From Dyella solisilvae (GTDB taxonomy: Bacteria; Pseudomonadota; Gammaproteobacteria; Xanthomonadales; Rhodanobacteraceae), in assembly GCF_003351225.1 (NCBI RefSeq), contig NZ_QQSY01000001.1, forward strand, positions 124,001 through 188,000: 64,000 bases of DNA. The letters run 5' to 3'. Each line of letters opens with the position of its first letter. Position 1 is the first letter of the stretch. The notes under the pieces are model-generated. The model did no database searches, was not told the DNA's origin, and was given only the letters and a program-made list of their open reading frames with translations. Shown piece by piece: positions 35,690-43,439 of the stretch. The position numbers and the translations under genes are program-made.

Positions 35690-36114
35690 GCGATAGCAGC
35701 TATTCCCGTGCCCGGAAACAGATCATCTTCGCACTCAAGCTCGCGGCCGCCATGATCGCCGCTGCGTTGCTGCTCACCCTCGCCCGCAAGCAAGGATGGA
35801 TCGAGGGGGCACAGGTCGTGCGTGCGCAAAACGTCGTCATCGGTCTCGCCCTGGCGGCATTCTGCAACAGCATGCCAAAGATGCTGGGACGACCGCCCCG
35901 CTCCACCCGTGAAGCGACGTTGTCCCAGGCCGTGCTGCGAGTCGGCGGCTGGGTCATGACCGTCGGACTGCTTGTGTGGACTGCGCTATGGGCGTTTGCG
36001 CCCCAGCGTCTCGCGTCCATCGGTTCTGTGATTGCTGTAGGCGCGAGCGTCGCGATCATGTTGGGCTACGCGACGTGGAAGTGCATCACCTTCCGCGCCC
36101 CGAGAAGCGACTGA
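35686..36114 (+). CDS. Small membrane protein paired with ArsR repressor (SdpI-like role possible)
   Basis: A 142-residue inner-membrane protein with about four hydrophobic segments (IIFALKLAAAMIAAALLLTLA; VVIGLALAAFCNSMPKM; VLRVGGWVMTVGLLVWTALWAF; SIGSVIAVGASVAIMLGYAT). GAAGGAG precedes the ATG, which overlaps the ArsR gene stop. The motif NSMPKMLGRPPRSTREAT between TM2 and TM3 resembles the loop of SdpI/YhfL-type proteins. By analogy with Bacillus SdpI-SdpR it may signal to, or be controlled by, the repressor; that is inference. The stop codon is part of a nested hairpin. Confidence 0.65.
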   Translation: MSDSSYSRARKQIIFALKLAAAMIAAALLLTLARKQGWIEGAQVVRAQNVVIGLALAAFCNSMPKMLGRPPRSTREATLSQAVLRVGGWVMTVGLLVWTALWAFAPQRLASIGSVIAVGASVAIMLGYATWKCITFRAPRSD

Positions 36115-36152
36115 GCCGGATCTCCTGGAATGTTCCAGGGTTTTCCGGCTCA
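36112..36152 (+). terminator. Nested double hairpin containing the stop codon
   Basis: Outer perfect 9-bp arms TGAGCCGGA (36112-36120) and TCCGGCTCA (36144-36152); inside them, CCTGGAA-TG-TTCCAGG (36124-36139). The TGA of the upstream membrane protein is the first three bases of the outer arm. Both strands form it, so it could serve as a bidirectional transcript-end structure between convergent genes. Confidence 0.55.
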
Positions 36153-36184
36153 CGCTTAACTGCATTGTCGAAAACGGGCTGAAA

Positions 36185-36208
36185 CCCGCCGAACACCGGT
36201 TCAGCGGG
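36185..36208 (-). terminator. Probable terminator for the DUF2249 gene
   Basis: CCCGC-c-GAAC-ACCG-GTTC-a-GCGGG: 5+4-bp stem with one mismatch and a 4-nt loop, 18 bp beyond the DUF2249 stop. On the minus strand it is followed by TTTCAGCCCGTTTT, a moderately T-rich tail. Confidence 0.45.
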
Positions 36209-36226
36209 TCCATGGCCATCACAGTG

Positions 36227-36538
36227 TCAACCGCAGCTACCGCAGCAGCCGCCCTCGGCATGCTTGTCCCGCGCCTTGACGGACAAGTCAGCGACACTGA
36301 TGTCGATGACCGTCAGATCAGGATTGGTCTGTCGATAGGTGAAGGTCAGCTTGTCACCAAAACGATCGCGCAACTGGGCAATCAACGGAAGCGGATTGTG
36401 GTCGTTGAAGAAGCGCATGGTTTCACCAGGATGCAAGGCGTCGAGGGCGCCGAAGATGGCCGCATGGCGAAAGCGACGAGCCACGCCGCGGGCATCAAAG
36501 ATATGAACGCTGGCGTCGAGGAGAGTGTCAGTGGACAT
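36227..36538 (-). CDS. DUF2249 domain protein with C-terminal Cys cluster
   Basis: A 103-residue cytoplasmic protein. One DUF2249 domain runs from about residue 5 to 80 (HIFDARGVARRFRHAAIFGAL; LHPGETMRFFNDHNPLPLIAQL), and the chain ends in a metal-binding-looking GGCCGSCG. DUF2249 proteins are frequently linked to nitrogen-oxide or anaerobic metabolism and to hemerythrin-like partners. Consistent with that, an FNR-type palindrome with correct spacing (36601-36618) lies 63 bp upstream of the start. The role of the Cys tail is unknown. Confidence 0.8.
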   Translation of the reverse strand: MSTDTLLDASVHIFDARGVARRFRHAAIFGALDALHPGETMRFFNDHNPLPLIAQLRDRFGDKLTFTYRQTNPDLTVIDISVADLSVKARDKHAEGGCCGSCG

Positions 36539-36600
36539 GGCAGTACGGTAGGACCAGTGGATTGGGGAGTCTCAAAGTAAGCCGCCGACTTGCGCGGTGT

Positions 36601-36618
36601 CGCTGACTTAGGTCAGCG
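36601..36618 (-). promoter_or_regulatory. FNR/CRP-type box upstream of DUF2249 gene
   Basis: CGCTGAC-TTAG-GTCAGCG: perfect 7-bp arms. The inner TGAC-N4-GTCA has the spacing of the FNR/Dnr consensus TTGAT-N4-ATCAA. It is 63-80 bp upstream of the DUF2249 start, a usual distance for an activator. Confidence 0.5.
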
Positions 36619-36807
36619 CAATGCCCTGGCGGGTCACCGGGCTTGCGCAGATTCATGCGAATTCCCGCCGCTTGGACGACGCACGGCGACCATCGACGCC
36701 CTTCACGTCGGCGCCCCAAGACGTGGCCTCGCGATGTCGATTTCTGGAGACGCCTTTCGTCGTTCCCATGGGTGGCCTTGCGGCCGCCTCGAGCCAGGAG
36801 AGAGACG

Positions 36808-37209
36808 ATGCGCGTGATGGTGATCGTGAAAGCGACTGAGGACAGCGAACAGGGCTTTCGCCCAACGCCCGAGGCCTTGGAGGCACTCGAAGCCATGGGT
36901 CGATTCAATGAGGAGTTGGCCAAAGCCGGCATATTGCGCACGGCCGACGGGCTGAAGCCCTCTTCGTACGGCAAGCGCGTTGCGTTTGATGGACGCAGCC
37001 GCACCGTCACCGACGGGCCTTTCGCCGAGACGCACGAACTGATTGCGGGGTTCTGGCTGTGGGAGGTCAAGGACATGGACGAGGCGGTCGCCTGGGTGAA
37101 ACGCTGTCCCAACCCCATGCCAGGGCCGAGCGACATTGAAATCCGACCGCTGTACGAGATGGCCGATTTGCGACGCGACTCCGATGCCGGCGGTCGCGGA
37201 GGTTCATGA
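36808..37209 (+). CDS. YCII-related (YciI/DGPF domain) protein
   Basis: A 133-residue cytoplasmic protein. The start at 36808 (MRVMVIVKATEDSEQGFRPTP) has GGAGAG about 5-10 nt upstream; a longer frame from 36643 lacks domain features. The YCII/DGPF domain is recognised by KPSSYGKRVAFDGRSRTVTD, then GPFAETHELIAGFWLWEVKD and WVKRCPNP. Such proteins usually sit beside an ECF-type sigma factor; none is seen here. Function unknown. Confidence 0.85.
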   Translation: MRVMVIVKATEDSEQGFRPTPEALEALEAMGRFNEELAKAGILRTADGLKPSSYGKRVAFDGRSRTVTDGPFAETHELIAGFWLWEVKDMDEAVAWVKRCPNPMPGPSDIEIRPLYEMADLRRDSDAGGRGGS

Positions 37210-37547
37210 GCGGACGCGCGAGCAGGCCAGCGAAAACCAGGACCCGCAGCCGCCGTCGCAATGGCGTTACCCCGCAAGGCATGCTGATGGCTGACCACAA
37301 GCGCAAGGCGATCCAAACCACCTTTCGTTGAGACACCCGTAGCGCATGGCTCCATGGGGCACGTGCGGGGCGTCATGCGCCTTGGCGGAACGTTGCGATT
37401 TGTATCTGAGCGTATCCACCATCGACAACAACACACTGTGATGCCGTATGACCGCGCATGGGACACATCAGGGATACCTGGAAGGCGTCTCCTAAGCACG
37501 TCGGCCGATGGGCCGCCGAGTTGCCTTCCAACCTGAGGATCTTACCC
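37210..37547. other. Intergenic region, no gene seen
   Basis: About 340 bp between the YCII gene and the repeat-protein gene, both rightward. No frame on either strand is convincing and no strong palindrome was noted. The stretch 37395-37450 is relatively AT-rich and could contain the promoter of the repeat protein. Confidence 0.35.
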
Positions 37548-38033
37548 ATGCGTTCACATGTCTCCTCGCTGGTCCGCCATGCATCGGCCCGCCCGGCGCG
37601 TTTCGCCCTCTCCGCCATCGTCATGGCATTCGGTTTCGCCACTGCCGGCCAGGCCCTGGCCGCTCCCACCCTGCCCGCTTCGTCCTTGTCGGCGTCCACC
37701 CAGGCTTCCCGCATCGACGGGCGCGCTGACTGGAATGTCGACTATCCGTCCCAACTGGGGCCGGACGGCCCGCTGCCGGAATCCGCCGCTACTGGCTCGC
37801 CCCGGACGTCGGATGCGGATACCCGTGCCGCCTGGAATGTCGACTATCCGTCCCAGCTGGGCCCTGATGGCGTGCAGCGCGACCAGCGGCAGGCGCCGAT
37901 CGTCGAGAGCGAGGTGCGCGTCTACTGGAACGTCGATTACCCATCCCAGCTCGGTCCCGATGGCCCGAGCCCGAAGGGCGCGGTGGCGGCACTCCGTTCG
38001 TCCACGGAGAGCAGCAAGTCCATGCTGCCCTAA
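37548..38033 (+). CDS. Periplasmic protein with three identical WNVDYPSQLGPDG repeats
   Basis: A 161-residue exported protein. The ATG at 37548 follows TGAGGATCTTACCC, and residues 1-39 form a signal peptide (ARFALSAIVMAFGFATAGQALA|AP). The mature chain contains WNVDYPSQLGPDG three times, at residues 62-74, 96-108 and 127-139, each preceded by an acidic or aromatic residue and joined by Pro/Ser/Ala/Gln linkers of about 18-21 residues. At DNA level the copies (37731-37769, 37833-37871, 37926-37964) differ at 4 to 9 codons, all synonymous, so the peptide is conserved by selection. No Cys in the mature part. I recognise no family; ligand-binding module, matrix protein or peptide precursor are open possibilities. 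It converges with the histidine-kinase operon. Confidence 0.75.
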   Translation: MRSHVSSLVRHASARPARFALSAIVMAFGFATAGQALAAPTLPASSLSASTQASRIDGRADWNVDYPSQLGPDGPLPESAATGSPRTSDADTRAAWNVDYPSQLGPDGVQRDQRQAPIVESEVRVYWNVDYPSQLGPDGPSPKGAVAALRSSTESSKSMLP

Positions 38034-38083
38034 TGATGCGCAAGCCGCGGCGCTAAGCAACGAAAGCCGCTTGCATCGAGGCG

Positions 38084-38109
38084 CCGCACCGACCACAGGC
38101 CTGGTGCGG
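38084..38109 (+). terminator. Weak hairpin after the repeat-protein gene
   Basis: CCGCACC-N12-GGTGCGG, 7-bp stem with a long loop, 50 bp after the stop and without a T tract. Low support. Confidence 0.25.
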
Positions 38110-38307
38110 TTGCCGACGACACGCGACGCTGGGGCACTGCAATAGCGCGTGTCCGGCGCAATCCGCGAGGGCTGCGGCTGCAGCCTTCAAAAGCTAATCC
38201 GTAAGCCGCCCTGCCACCTGCGTCCAGCATGGCGGCCATGCTGGCAAGTACATTGCTGGCTCGCCCCCGACCCATTCAACGTCGCGCATGCAACGTTCGA
38301 CGCCACG

Positions 38308-39645
38308 TCATCGAGGGTCAATCGATACTGATCGCAGCGCAATCGTCGCGCAGAGGCCGCCACCCTCACGATTGGCCAAGGTGAGCGAGCCGCCGATGGC
38401 GCGCGCCAATTGCGCCGCGATGGCCAGCCCAAGCCCTGAACCGCCGGTGTCGCGGTTGCGTGACGCCTCCAGGCGATAGAAGGGTTGCAGTACGGCGTCC
38501 AGTTCTTCCTCCGGAATGCCCGGCCCCCGGTCAGCGACGGCAATGGAAAGCTCGCCCTGCCCGTCGCGCCACGCCGAAATCTCGGCCGAGCCGCCGTACT
38601 TGATGGCGTTGTCCACCAGGTTGCCCACCACGCGTTGCAGGGCCTGCCGGCGCACCATCGCCGTGCCGCCCACGGAGCCAGCCAAGGTCACCGGCTGGCC
38701 GATATCCTGGTAGTCGAACACCAGGCTCTCCAGGAACGCGTCCACATCCAGACGCACCGGCGCCTCCGCGCCGCCATGTGCGCTGCGCGCGTAGGCCACG
38801 CCCTCGCGCACGAGCTGCTCCATGGCGCGCAGGTCGCCCAGAAGCTTCTGCCGTTCCTCGCCCTCGTCCAGCAACTCCGCCCGCAAACGCATGCGCGTGA
38901 TCGGCGTCTGCAGATCGTGAGAGATGGAAGCGAGGATGTGCAGGCGCTCCTTGAGGTGACGCGCGATGCGGTCCTGCATGGTGTTGAAGGCGGTTGCGGC
39001 CTGCGCCACTTCCGTCGGACCGTCCTCGCTCATGCGCGGACCGTCGGCGGTAGGCGTCATGGCCTCCGCTGCCTGGGCCAATTGGGTGAGCGGCCGTGTC
39101 GCCAGGCGCACGGCAAGCCAGGTGCACAGCAATAGCAGCAACAGCTGCAGGGCCAGCATCACGGGAAGCCATGCAGCCACCGGCGTCAGGTGTGGCGTGA
39201 CTTCCAGCGTGAGCGGCGAGCCGTCGCTCAGGGTGAAATGCACCTGATACAGCTCCGGCCGCGTGGAGACCGTCTGGCCGTGCACATGGAACGCCGGCCC
39301 CAATTCCATCGCGATTCGGCGCGTTACTTCGCGCGAGCGCTCCGAGACCAGAGGGACGCCGGGCCGTCCTTCGCCAAGCAGATAGCGATAGTTGTCACGC
39401 CGCAGCCGCGCGAGCCAGTCCGGTCGCTCCGCGGCAGGCAGCCGGTCGAGCACGGTGACCGAGGTGGCCACGTCGTGTTCCACCGTGTTGTACATCGCCT
39501 GCACGGTGCTCTGGTAGCGCTCGTAAAGCAGCAGTGCGAGCGATAACCCCTGTGCCAGCAACAACCCCGCGAGAATGATCAGATAAAGCCGCGAAGCCAT
39601 GCTGCGCGGCATCCACCGAGCCACCCCGCGCTGAATGACGCTCAT
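38308..39645 (-). CDS. Two-component sensor histidine kinase
   Basis: A 445-residue membrane kinase. TM1 spans about residues 19-41 and TM2 about 158-178, enclosing a ~115-residue periplasmic sensor domain with no Cys. A HAMP linker (RPLTQLAQAAEAM...) leads to the phospho-acceptor His243 in ASISHDLQTPITRMRL. The HATPase domain is complete: N-box VVGNLVDNAIKYG, G1 DRGPGIPEEELDAV, G2 GGSGLGLAIAAQL. It overlaps the response-regulator gene by 4 bp and is third in the operon thioredoxin-regulator-kinase. The signal is unknown; the co-encoded periplasmic thioredoxin hints at envelope redox state. Confidence 0.93.
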   Translation of the reverse strand: MSVIQRGVARWMPRSMASRLYLIILAGLLLAQGLSLALLLYERYQSTVQAMYNTVEHDVATSVTVLDRLPAAERPDWLARLRRDNYRYLLGEGRPGVPLVSERSREVTRRIAMELGPAFHVHGQTVSTRPELYQVHFTLSDGSPLTLEVTPHLTPVAAWLPVMLALQLLLLLLCTWLAVRLATRPLTQLAQAAEAMTPTADGPRMSEDGPTEVAQAATAFNTMQDRIARHLKERLHILASISHDLQTPITRMRLRAELLDEGEERQKLLGDLRAMEQLVREGVAYARSAHGGAEAPVRLDVDAFLESLVFDYQDIGQPVTLAGSVGGTAMVRRQALQRVVGNLVDNAIKYGGSAEISAWRDGQGELSIAVADRGPGIPEEELDAVLQPFYRLEASRNRDTGGSGLGLAIAAQLARAIGGSLTLANREGGGLCATIALRSVSIDPR

Positions 39646-40382
39646 CCGCCATCACCCGGCACGGTGACCGCCATCGAGAACACGTAGCCTTCGCTGCGCA
39701 CGGTCTTGATGTAGGCCTGGTCACGCGCGTTGTCGCTCAGGCGGGTGCGCAGCCGGCTCACCAGCAGGTCGATCGAGCGATCGAACAGTTCGGCGTCACG
39801 GCCCTGGGTCAGATTGAGCAGCTGGTCGCGTGACAGTACCCGTTGGGGATGGTCGAGGAACACGCGAAGCAAGCGGAACTCCGCGCCGCTGAGCGGCACG
39901 ATGGTGCCTTGTTCGTCGAGCAGGTGGCGCGCCGTGGTATCCAGGCGCCAACGACCGAAAGCCAGTTGGTTCGCCGCTTCAGTGACACGCAGATTCGGCG
40001 GCAGCATGCGCGTGCGGCGGATCACCGCCTTGATGCGAGCGAGCAACTCCCGCGGGGAAAACGGTTTCGCCACGTAGTCGTCAGCGCCCATCTCCAGGCC
40101 GATGATGCGATCGGTTTCGTCATCGCGCGCGGTCAGCAGCACCACCGGCACCGCGCGGTGCTTGCCGCTGCGCAGCGTGCGGCACAACACCAGCCCGTCG
40201 TCGCCCGGCATCATGATGTCGAGCACCACGAGGTCGAACGCCGAGGTGTCCAGCTGGGCGAACATGTCGCGGCCGTCCACCGCTGCACTGGCGCGCAGCC
40301 CATTCTTGCGTAGGTAGTCCACCACGCCGGTGCGTATCTCCCGGTCGTCGTCCACCACGAGGATGTGGTCGATGTGTTCCAT
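39642..40382 (-). CDS. OmpR-family response regulator
   Basis: A 246-residue DNA-binding regulator. Receiver domain: acidic pocket Asp11/12/13, phospho-acceptor Asp55 (VVLDIMMPG) and Lys106 (DDYVAKPFSP). C-terminal winged helix of the OmpR type from about residue 140 (GTIVPLSGAEFRLLRVFLDH; LLVSRLRTRLSDNARDQAYI; VRSEGYVFS). Cognate partner of the overlapping histidine kinase. Regulon unknown; the divergently oriented ohr/hydrolase pair across the promoter is a candidate. Confidence 0.94.
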   Translation of the reverse strand: MEHIDHILVVDDDREIRTGVVDYLRKNGLRASAAVDGRDMFAQLDTSAFDLVVLDIMMPGDDGLVLCRTLRSGKHRAVPVVLLTARDDETDRIIGLEMGADDYVAKPFSPRELLARIKAVIRRTRMLPPNLRVTEAANQLAFGRWRLDTTARHLLDEQGTIVPLSGAEFRLLRVFLDHPQRVLSRDQLLNLTQGRDAELFDRSIDLLVSRLRTRLSDNARDQAYIKTVRSEGYVFSMAVTVPGDGG

Positions 40383-40412
40383 GCCGTCTGTCCCTGGTTC
40401 GGTGGCGCGAGG

Positions 40413-40955
40413 TCAAGCCTTGCCGAGCAGCGCGCGGACGCGACGCTCGGTCTCCTCATAGTTTCCCTCGCCGAAGTGGCTGTACACCAGCCGTCCGTCG
40501 CGGTCGATCAGGTAGATGGCAGGCCAGAACTGGTTCCCATAGGCATTCCAGATGCGGGAGTCGTTGTCCGCCACCACCGGCCAGTCGATCCGGTACTGGT
40601 GGATGGCGGCCTTCAGCGCGGTGAGGTCGTGCTCCTCGTCGTATTCGGGCGTATGAACGCCGACCACCACCAGGCCGTCGGCGGCATAGCGGTCGTACAG
40701 TTCGCGGGTGTGCGGCAGCACGTGGATGCAGTTGATGCATTCGCGAGTCCAGAATTCGACCAGCACGACCTTGCCGCGCAAGCCCGACAGTGTCAGCGGC
40801 GGTGAATTGAACCAGGGGCCGGGGCCTGCGAAATCCGGCGCCGGACTGGAAGCCTCGTGCTCCTGCGCGAAAGCGAAACGGCCGGTTCCTGGCCAGGCCG
40901 CGGCGCCCAGCGCCGCCACGACCACGATGAGGGCAAAAACTCGAAGGAATGACAT
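40413..40955 (-). CDS. Exported thioredoxin-like protein (TlpA/DipZ C-terminal type)
   Basis: A 180-residue periplasmic thiol protein. ATG 40955 gives signal or anchor MSFLRVFALIVVVAALGAAA; the frame open to 41231 has no signal. The thioredoxin fold carries redox motif Cys73-x-x-Cys76 as WTRECINCIHVLP, followed by GLVVVGVHTPEYDEEHD and the cis-Pro region NQFWPAIYLIDRDG. The pair CINC is typical of DipZ/TlpA-like reductases. It is the first gene, 30 bp before the response regulator, so the two-component system and a periplasmic thiol protein share one transcript. Confidence 0.88.
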   Translation of the reverse strand: MSFLRVFALIVVVAALGAAAWPGTGRFAFAQEHEASSPAPDFAGPGPWFNSPPLTLSGLRGKVVLVEFWTRECINCIHVLPHTRELYDRYAADGLVVVGVHTPEYDEEHDLTALKAAIHQYRIDWPVVADNDSRIWNAYGNQFWPAIYLIDRDGRLVYSHFGEGNYEETERRVRALLGKA

Positions 40956-41266
40956 GGGCGCCTCGCGGAATGTCGATGGCGGCGCGCCTGCGCCGCCCTG
41001 GCAGGCATTGGACCGCCTCGCGTTGTCGCCAGCGTGTCGACTCCGACGGCTTTTTGTATCCGAATGTACGGCCCTTGGCGCCGGGTGGTGAACTCGGCGC
41101 CGGGGCTTTTGTATCGAATCGTGTATCGCGCGCTCCGCTACACATTGCGTTGCCGTTCGGCCGATTCGGCGACACGCGCCCGATACGTCGCCGCGGTTTC
41201 CTTTGCCCACCGGCCACGAGTTCACCGTCATGTCGACGCGAACGGCCTTCCACGAGAAACCCGACC
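40956..41266. other. Divergent promoter region between thioredoxin operon and ohr
   Basis: About 310 bp between the two divergent start codons. A direct repeat TTTTGTATC occurs at 41052-41060 and 41107-41115, each followed by a GAAT-containing element, 55 bp apart. The repeats could bind a shared regulator, for example the response regulator of the operon (OmpR-type proteins use direct repeats), but the 55-bp spacing is longer than usual. No gene. Confidence 0.4.
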
Positions 41267-41680
41267 ATGAGCAAGAAGATCCTCTACACCGGCAAGACCT
41301 TCACCACCGGCGGCCGCAGCGGTCAGTCGCACAGCGACGACAAGCGTCTCGACATCAAGCTGGCCCCGCCCGGTTCGCCGGCCGCCGGCACCAATCCGGA
41401 GCAGCTGTTTGCCGCCGGCTGGTCCGCCTGCTTCATCGGCGCCATGACGCACGTCGCGCAGGAGCTGGGCCTGAAGCTGCCGGCCGACGCCGAGGTGGCG
41501 GCGGAAGTGGACCTGGGCAATGCGGGCGAACAGGGCTACTTCCTGCAGGCGCGCCTTCAGGTGAGCCTGCCGGGCATCGACCGCGACGTCGCGCAGACCA
41601 TCGTAGAGCGGGCCCATCAGACCTGTCCGTATTCCAAGGCCACCCGCGGGAATATCGACGTCGCCATCACGGTGATCTGA
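41267..41680 (+). CDS. ohr: Organic hydroperoxide resistance protein (Ohr)
   Basis: A 137-residue peroxidase that reduces organic and fatty-acid hydroperoxides with lipoylated or dithiol partners. Both catalytic cysteines are present, Cys55 (FAAGWSACFIGA) and Cys120 (HQTCPYSKATRGN), together with Arg17 and Glu45 of the Ohr active site. The motif set separates it from OsmC. The ATG at 41267 starts MSKKILYTGKTFTTGGRSG, as in other Ohr. No OhrR (MarR-type) gene is adjacent, so control is elsewhere, perhaps by the divergent two-component operon. Confidence 0.93.
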   Translation: MSKKILYTGKTFTTGGRSGQSHSDDKRLDIKLAPPGSPAAGTNPEQLFAAGWSACFIGAMTHVAQELGLKLPADAEVAAEVDLGNAGEQGYFLQARLQVSLPGIDRDVAQTIVERAHQTCPYSKATRGNIDVAITVI

Positions 41681-41829
41681 ACCATTACCCCTGCCGCGCG
41701 ACCCGGGCGGCTCGCCTGGGCTCGCCGCCCCTGCTCTGGCCCATCGCGTCCGGCGATCGTCCGTGGTCGCGTGAACGATGGGCCAGGCAGTCCCCTGATT
41801 CGTTCCATCTTCCATAAAGGAGTCCCACC

Positions 41830-42585
41830 ATGCGCAGTTTGCTGGGCATTGCCATCGCGCTGGCAGTCACTTCCGGCGCCGCGGAGGCCACGGATGCCGC
41901 CGCCCCCACCATCAAGAACGTGGTGATCGTACCGGGCGCCTTCGTGGACGGCTCGGGTTGGCGCGCCGTCCACGACATCCTCGTCCACAAGGGCTATGCG
42001 GTGACGGTGGCGCAGCCGCGCATCGACACGTTGGCCAACGATGTCGACGAGGTGCGCGAATTGGTCCGCCGCCAGAAGGGCCCGGTCGTGCTGGTGGGCC
42101 ACAGCTACGGTGGCGCCGTAATCACGCAGGCCGGCAACGGTGAGAACGTCAAGGCGCTGGTCTACGTGGCGGCGCTGGAACCCGATGTGGGCGAGAGCCT
42201 GTCGCAGCTGGTCGGCTCGATGCCCGCGCCAAACAATGATGTCGTGGCCACGCCGGATGGCCGCCTGTATCTCGATGCGAAGAAATTCGGTGACGACTTC
42301 GCCGGCGACGTGGACAAGAACCGCGCGGCGTTCATGGCTGCCTCGCAGGTACCGGCCAGCGCCGCCGCCTTCGGCGCAGCCGCGCAAGTGGCGGCGTGGC
42401 ATGCCAAGCCGAGCTGGGCCGTGGTCACGACCGACGACCATGCGCTCAGTCCGGATCTCCAGCGCTGGATGTACAGGCGCGCCGGTTCCAGGGTCACCGA
42501 GATCAAGGCCAGCCACGCGGTCTATATCTCGCAGCCCGAGGCCGTGGCGAGGGTCATCGAGGAAGCCGCCAACGACGTGCGGTAA
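41830..42585 (+). CDS. Secreted alpha/beta-fold hydrolase
   Basis: A 251-residue hydrolase with a signal peptide (MRSLLGIAIALAVTSGAAEA) and AAAGGAG before its ATG. The alpha/beta core includes the oxyanion region IVPGAFVDGSGW, the nucleophile elbow GHSYGG (Ser92), TTDDHALSP for the acid and KASHAVYISQPE for the catalytic His. It is closest in pattern to the small esterase/salicylate-esterase-like group (often annotated alpha/beta hydrolase). It lies 149 bp after ohr on the same strand and could be co-transcribed; substrate unknown. Confidence 0.88.
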   Translation: MRSLLGIAIALAVTSGAAEATDAAAPTIKNVVIVPGAFVDGSGWRAVHDILVHKGYAVTVAQPRIDTLANDVDEVRELVRRQKGPVVLVGHSYGGAVITQAGNGENVKALVYVAALEPDVGESLSQLVGSMPAPNNDVVATPDGRLYLDAKKFGDDFAGDVDKNRAAFMAASQVPASAAAFGAAAQVAAWHAKPSWAVVTTDDHALSPDLQRWMYRRAGSRVTEIKASHAVYISQPEAVARVIEEAANDVR

Positions 42586-42678
42586 GGTCTCGCGCACCTG
42601 CCATGGCGCCGTGCTCTGGTCCTGCCCGGGAACGCCACGCCTGCACCATCGAGGCGCGCCAACCGGGGCTTCGATGAC

Positions 42679-42693
42679 CCAAACGCCGTTTGG
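42679..42693. promoter_or_regulatory. Perfect 15-bp palindrome upstream of the TetR gene
   Basis: CCAAACG-C-CGTTTGG, perfect 7-bp arms around one base, 66 bp upstream of the TetR start. A -10-like TACAAT lies at 42725-42730. Fits a TetR-family autoregulatory operator. It does not resemble the repeat upstream of atuE, so the two may bind different proteins. Confidence 0.5.
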
Positions 42694-42759
42694 CGGCCCA
42701 TGAAACGCGGCGCGCGCCTGCCGCTACAATGCCGGCGAGCTTCTTCTCCTGGCCAGCGC

Positions 42760-43428
42760 ATGCCAAAACCCGCCGCTCCCACCCCGTCGAAGTCGCGCCC
42801 CGATGCCGCCGCCGCGCCGCGCCGCAAGCGCGGCCGGCCTGCGCAGGATGCCAACGAAGGCTTGCGTCGGGCGTTGATCGAGCAGTCGGCGCGGCTGTTC
42901 CGCGAGAAGGGCTACGGCGATACGACGGTGCGCGACATCGCTGCCGCCACCGGCGTGCATGCGGGCAGCTGGTTCTATTACTTCAAGACCAAGCAGGACA
43001 TCCTGCAGGCCGTCATCGAACACGGGCTGACGGTGGCGCTGGCCGATATCGCGTCCATCGATGTCGACCAGCTGCCGCCGCGCGAGGCGCTGCTGCGGCT
43101 GGTGCGGGCGCATCTGCATACCTTGCTGGCGCCCAACCAGGACTTCATCCCGGTGATGCTCTACGAATGGCGCTCGCTGGATACGGAGGCGCAGGAGCGC
43201 ATCATCGCGCTGAAGGACCGCTACGAGTCCATCTGGACGCGCGTGATCGATCGCCTTCGCGCATCCGGCGAATGGGCGCAACCGACGCCGGTGGACCGAC
43301 TGCTGATGTTCGGCGCACTCAACTGGACGGCGCAGTGGTACCAGGCCGGCGCCGGCATCAGCATCGAGGAGCTGGCCGACCAGGCCGTGCGTTTCATCCT
43401 GCGCACGCCGCTCCCGCCTGCGGCCTGA
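42760..43428 (+). CDS. TetR/AcrR-family regulator at the end of the atu-like cluster
   Basis: A 222-residue regulator. After a basic, Pro-rich N-terminal tail (KSRPDAAAAPRRKRGRPAQD) the HTH reads ALIEQSARLFREKGYGDTTV, then RDIAAATGVHAGSWFYYFKTKQDIL. The C-terminal half (EALLRLVRAHLHTLLAPNQ...EERIIALKDRYESIWTRVI) is the TetR ligand domain found in regulators of acyl-CoA catabolism. It is convergent with the last gene of the acyl-CoA carboxylase cluster; in Pseudomonas, AtuR (TetR) controls atu genes while LiuR (MerR) controls leucine genes, which favours an atu-type role. ATG 42760 chosen; an earlier frame start at 42700 lacks support. Confidence 0.85.
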   Translation: MPKPAAPTPSKSRPDAAAAPRRKRGRPAQDANEGLRRALIEQSARLFREKGYGDTTVRDIAAATGVHAGSWFYYFKTKQDILQAVIEHGLTVALADIASIDVDQLPPREALLRLVRAHLHTLLAPNQDFIPVMLYEWRSLDTEAQERIIALKDRYESIWTRVIDRLRASGEWAQPTPVDRLLMFGALNWTAQWYQAGAGISIEELADQAVRFILRTPLPPAA

Positions 43429-43439
43429 CACCCTTCCGG

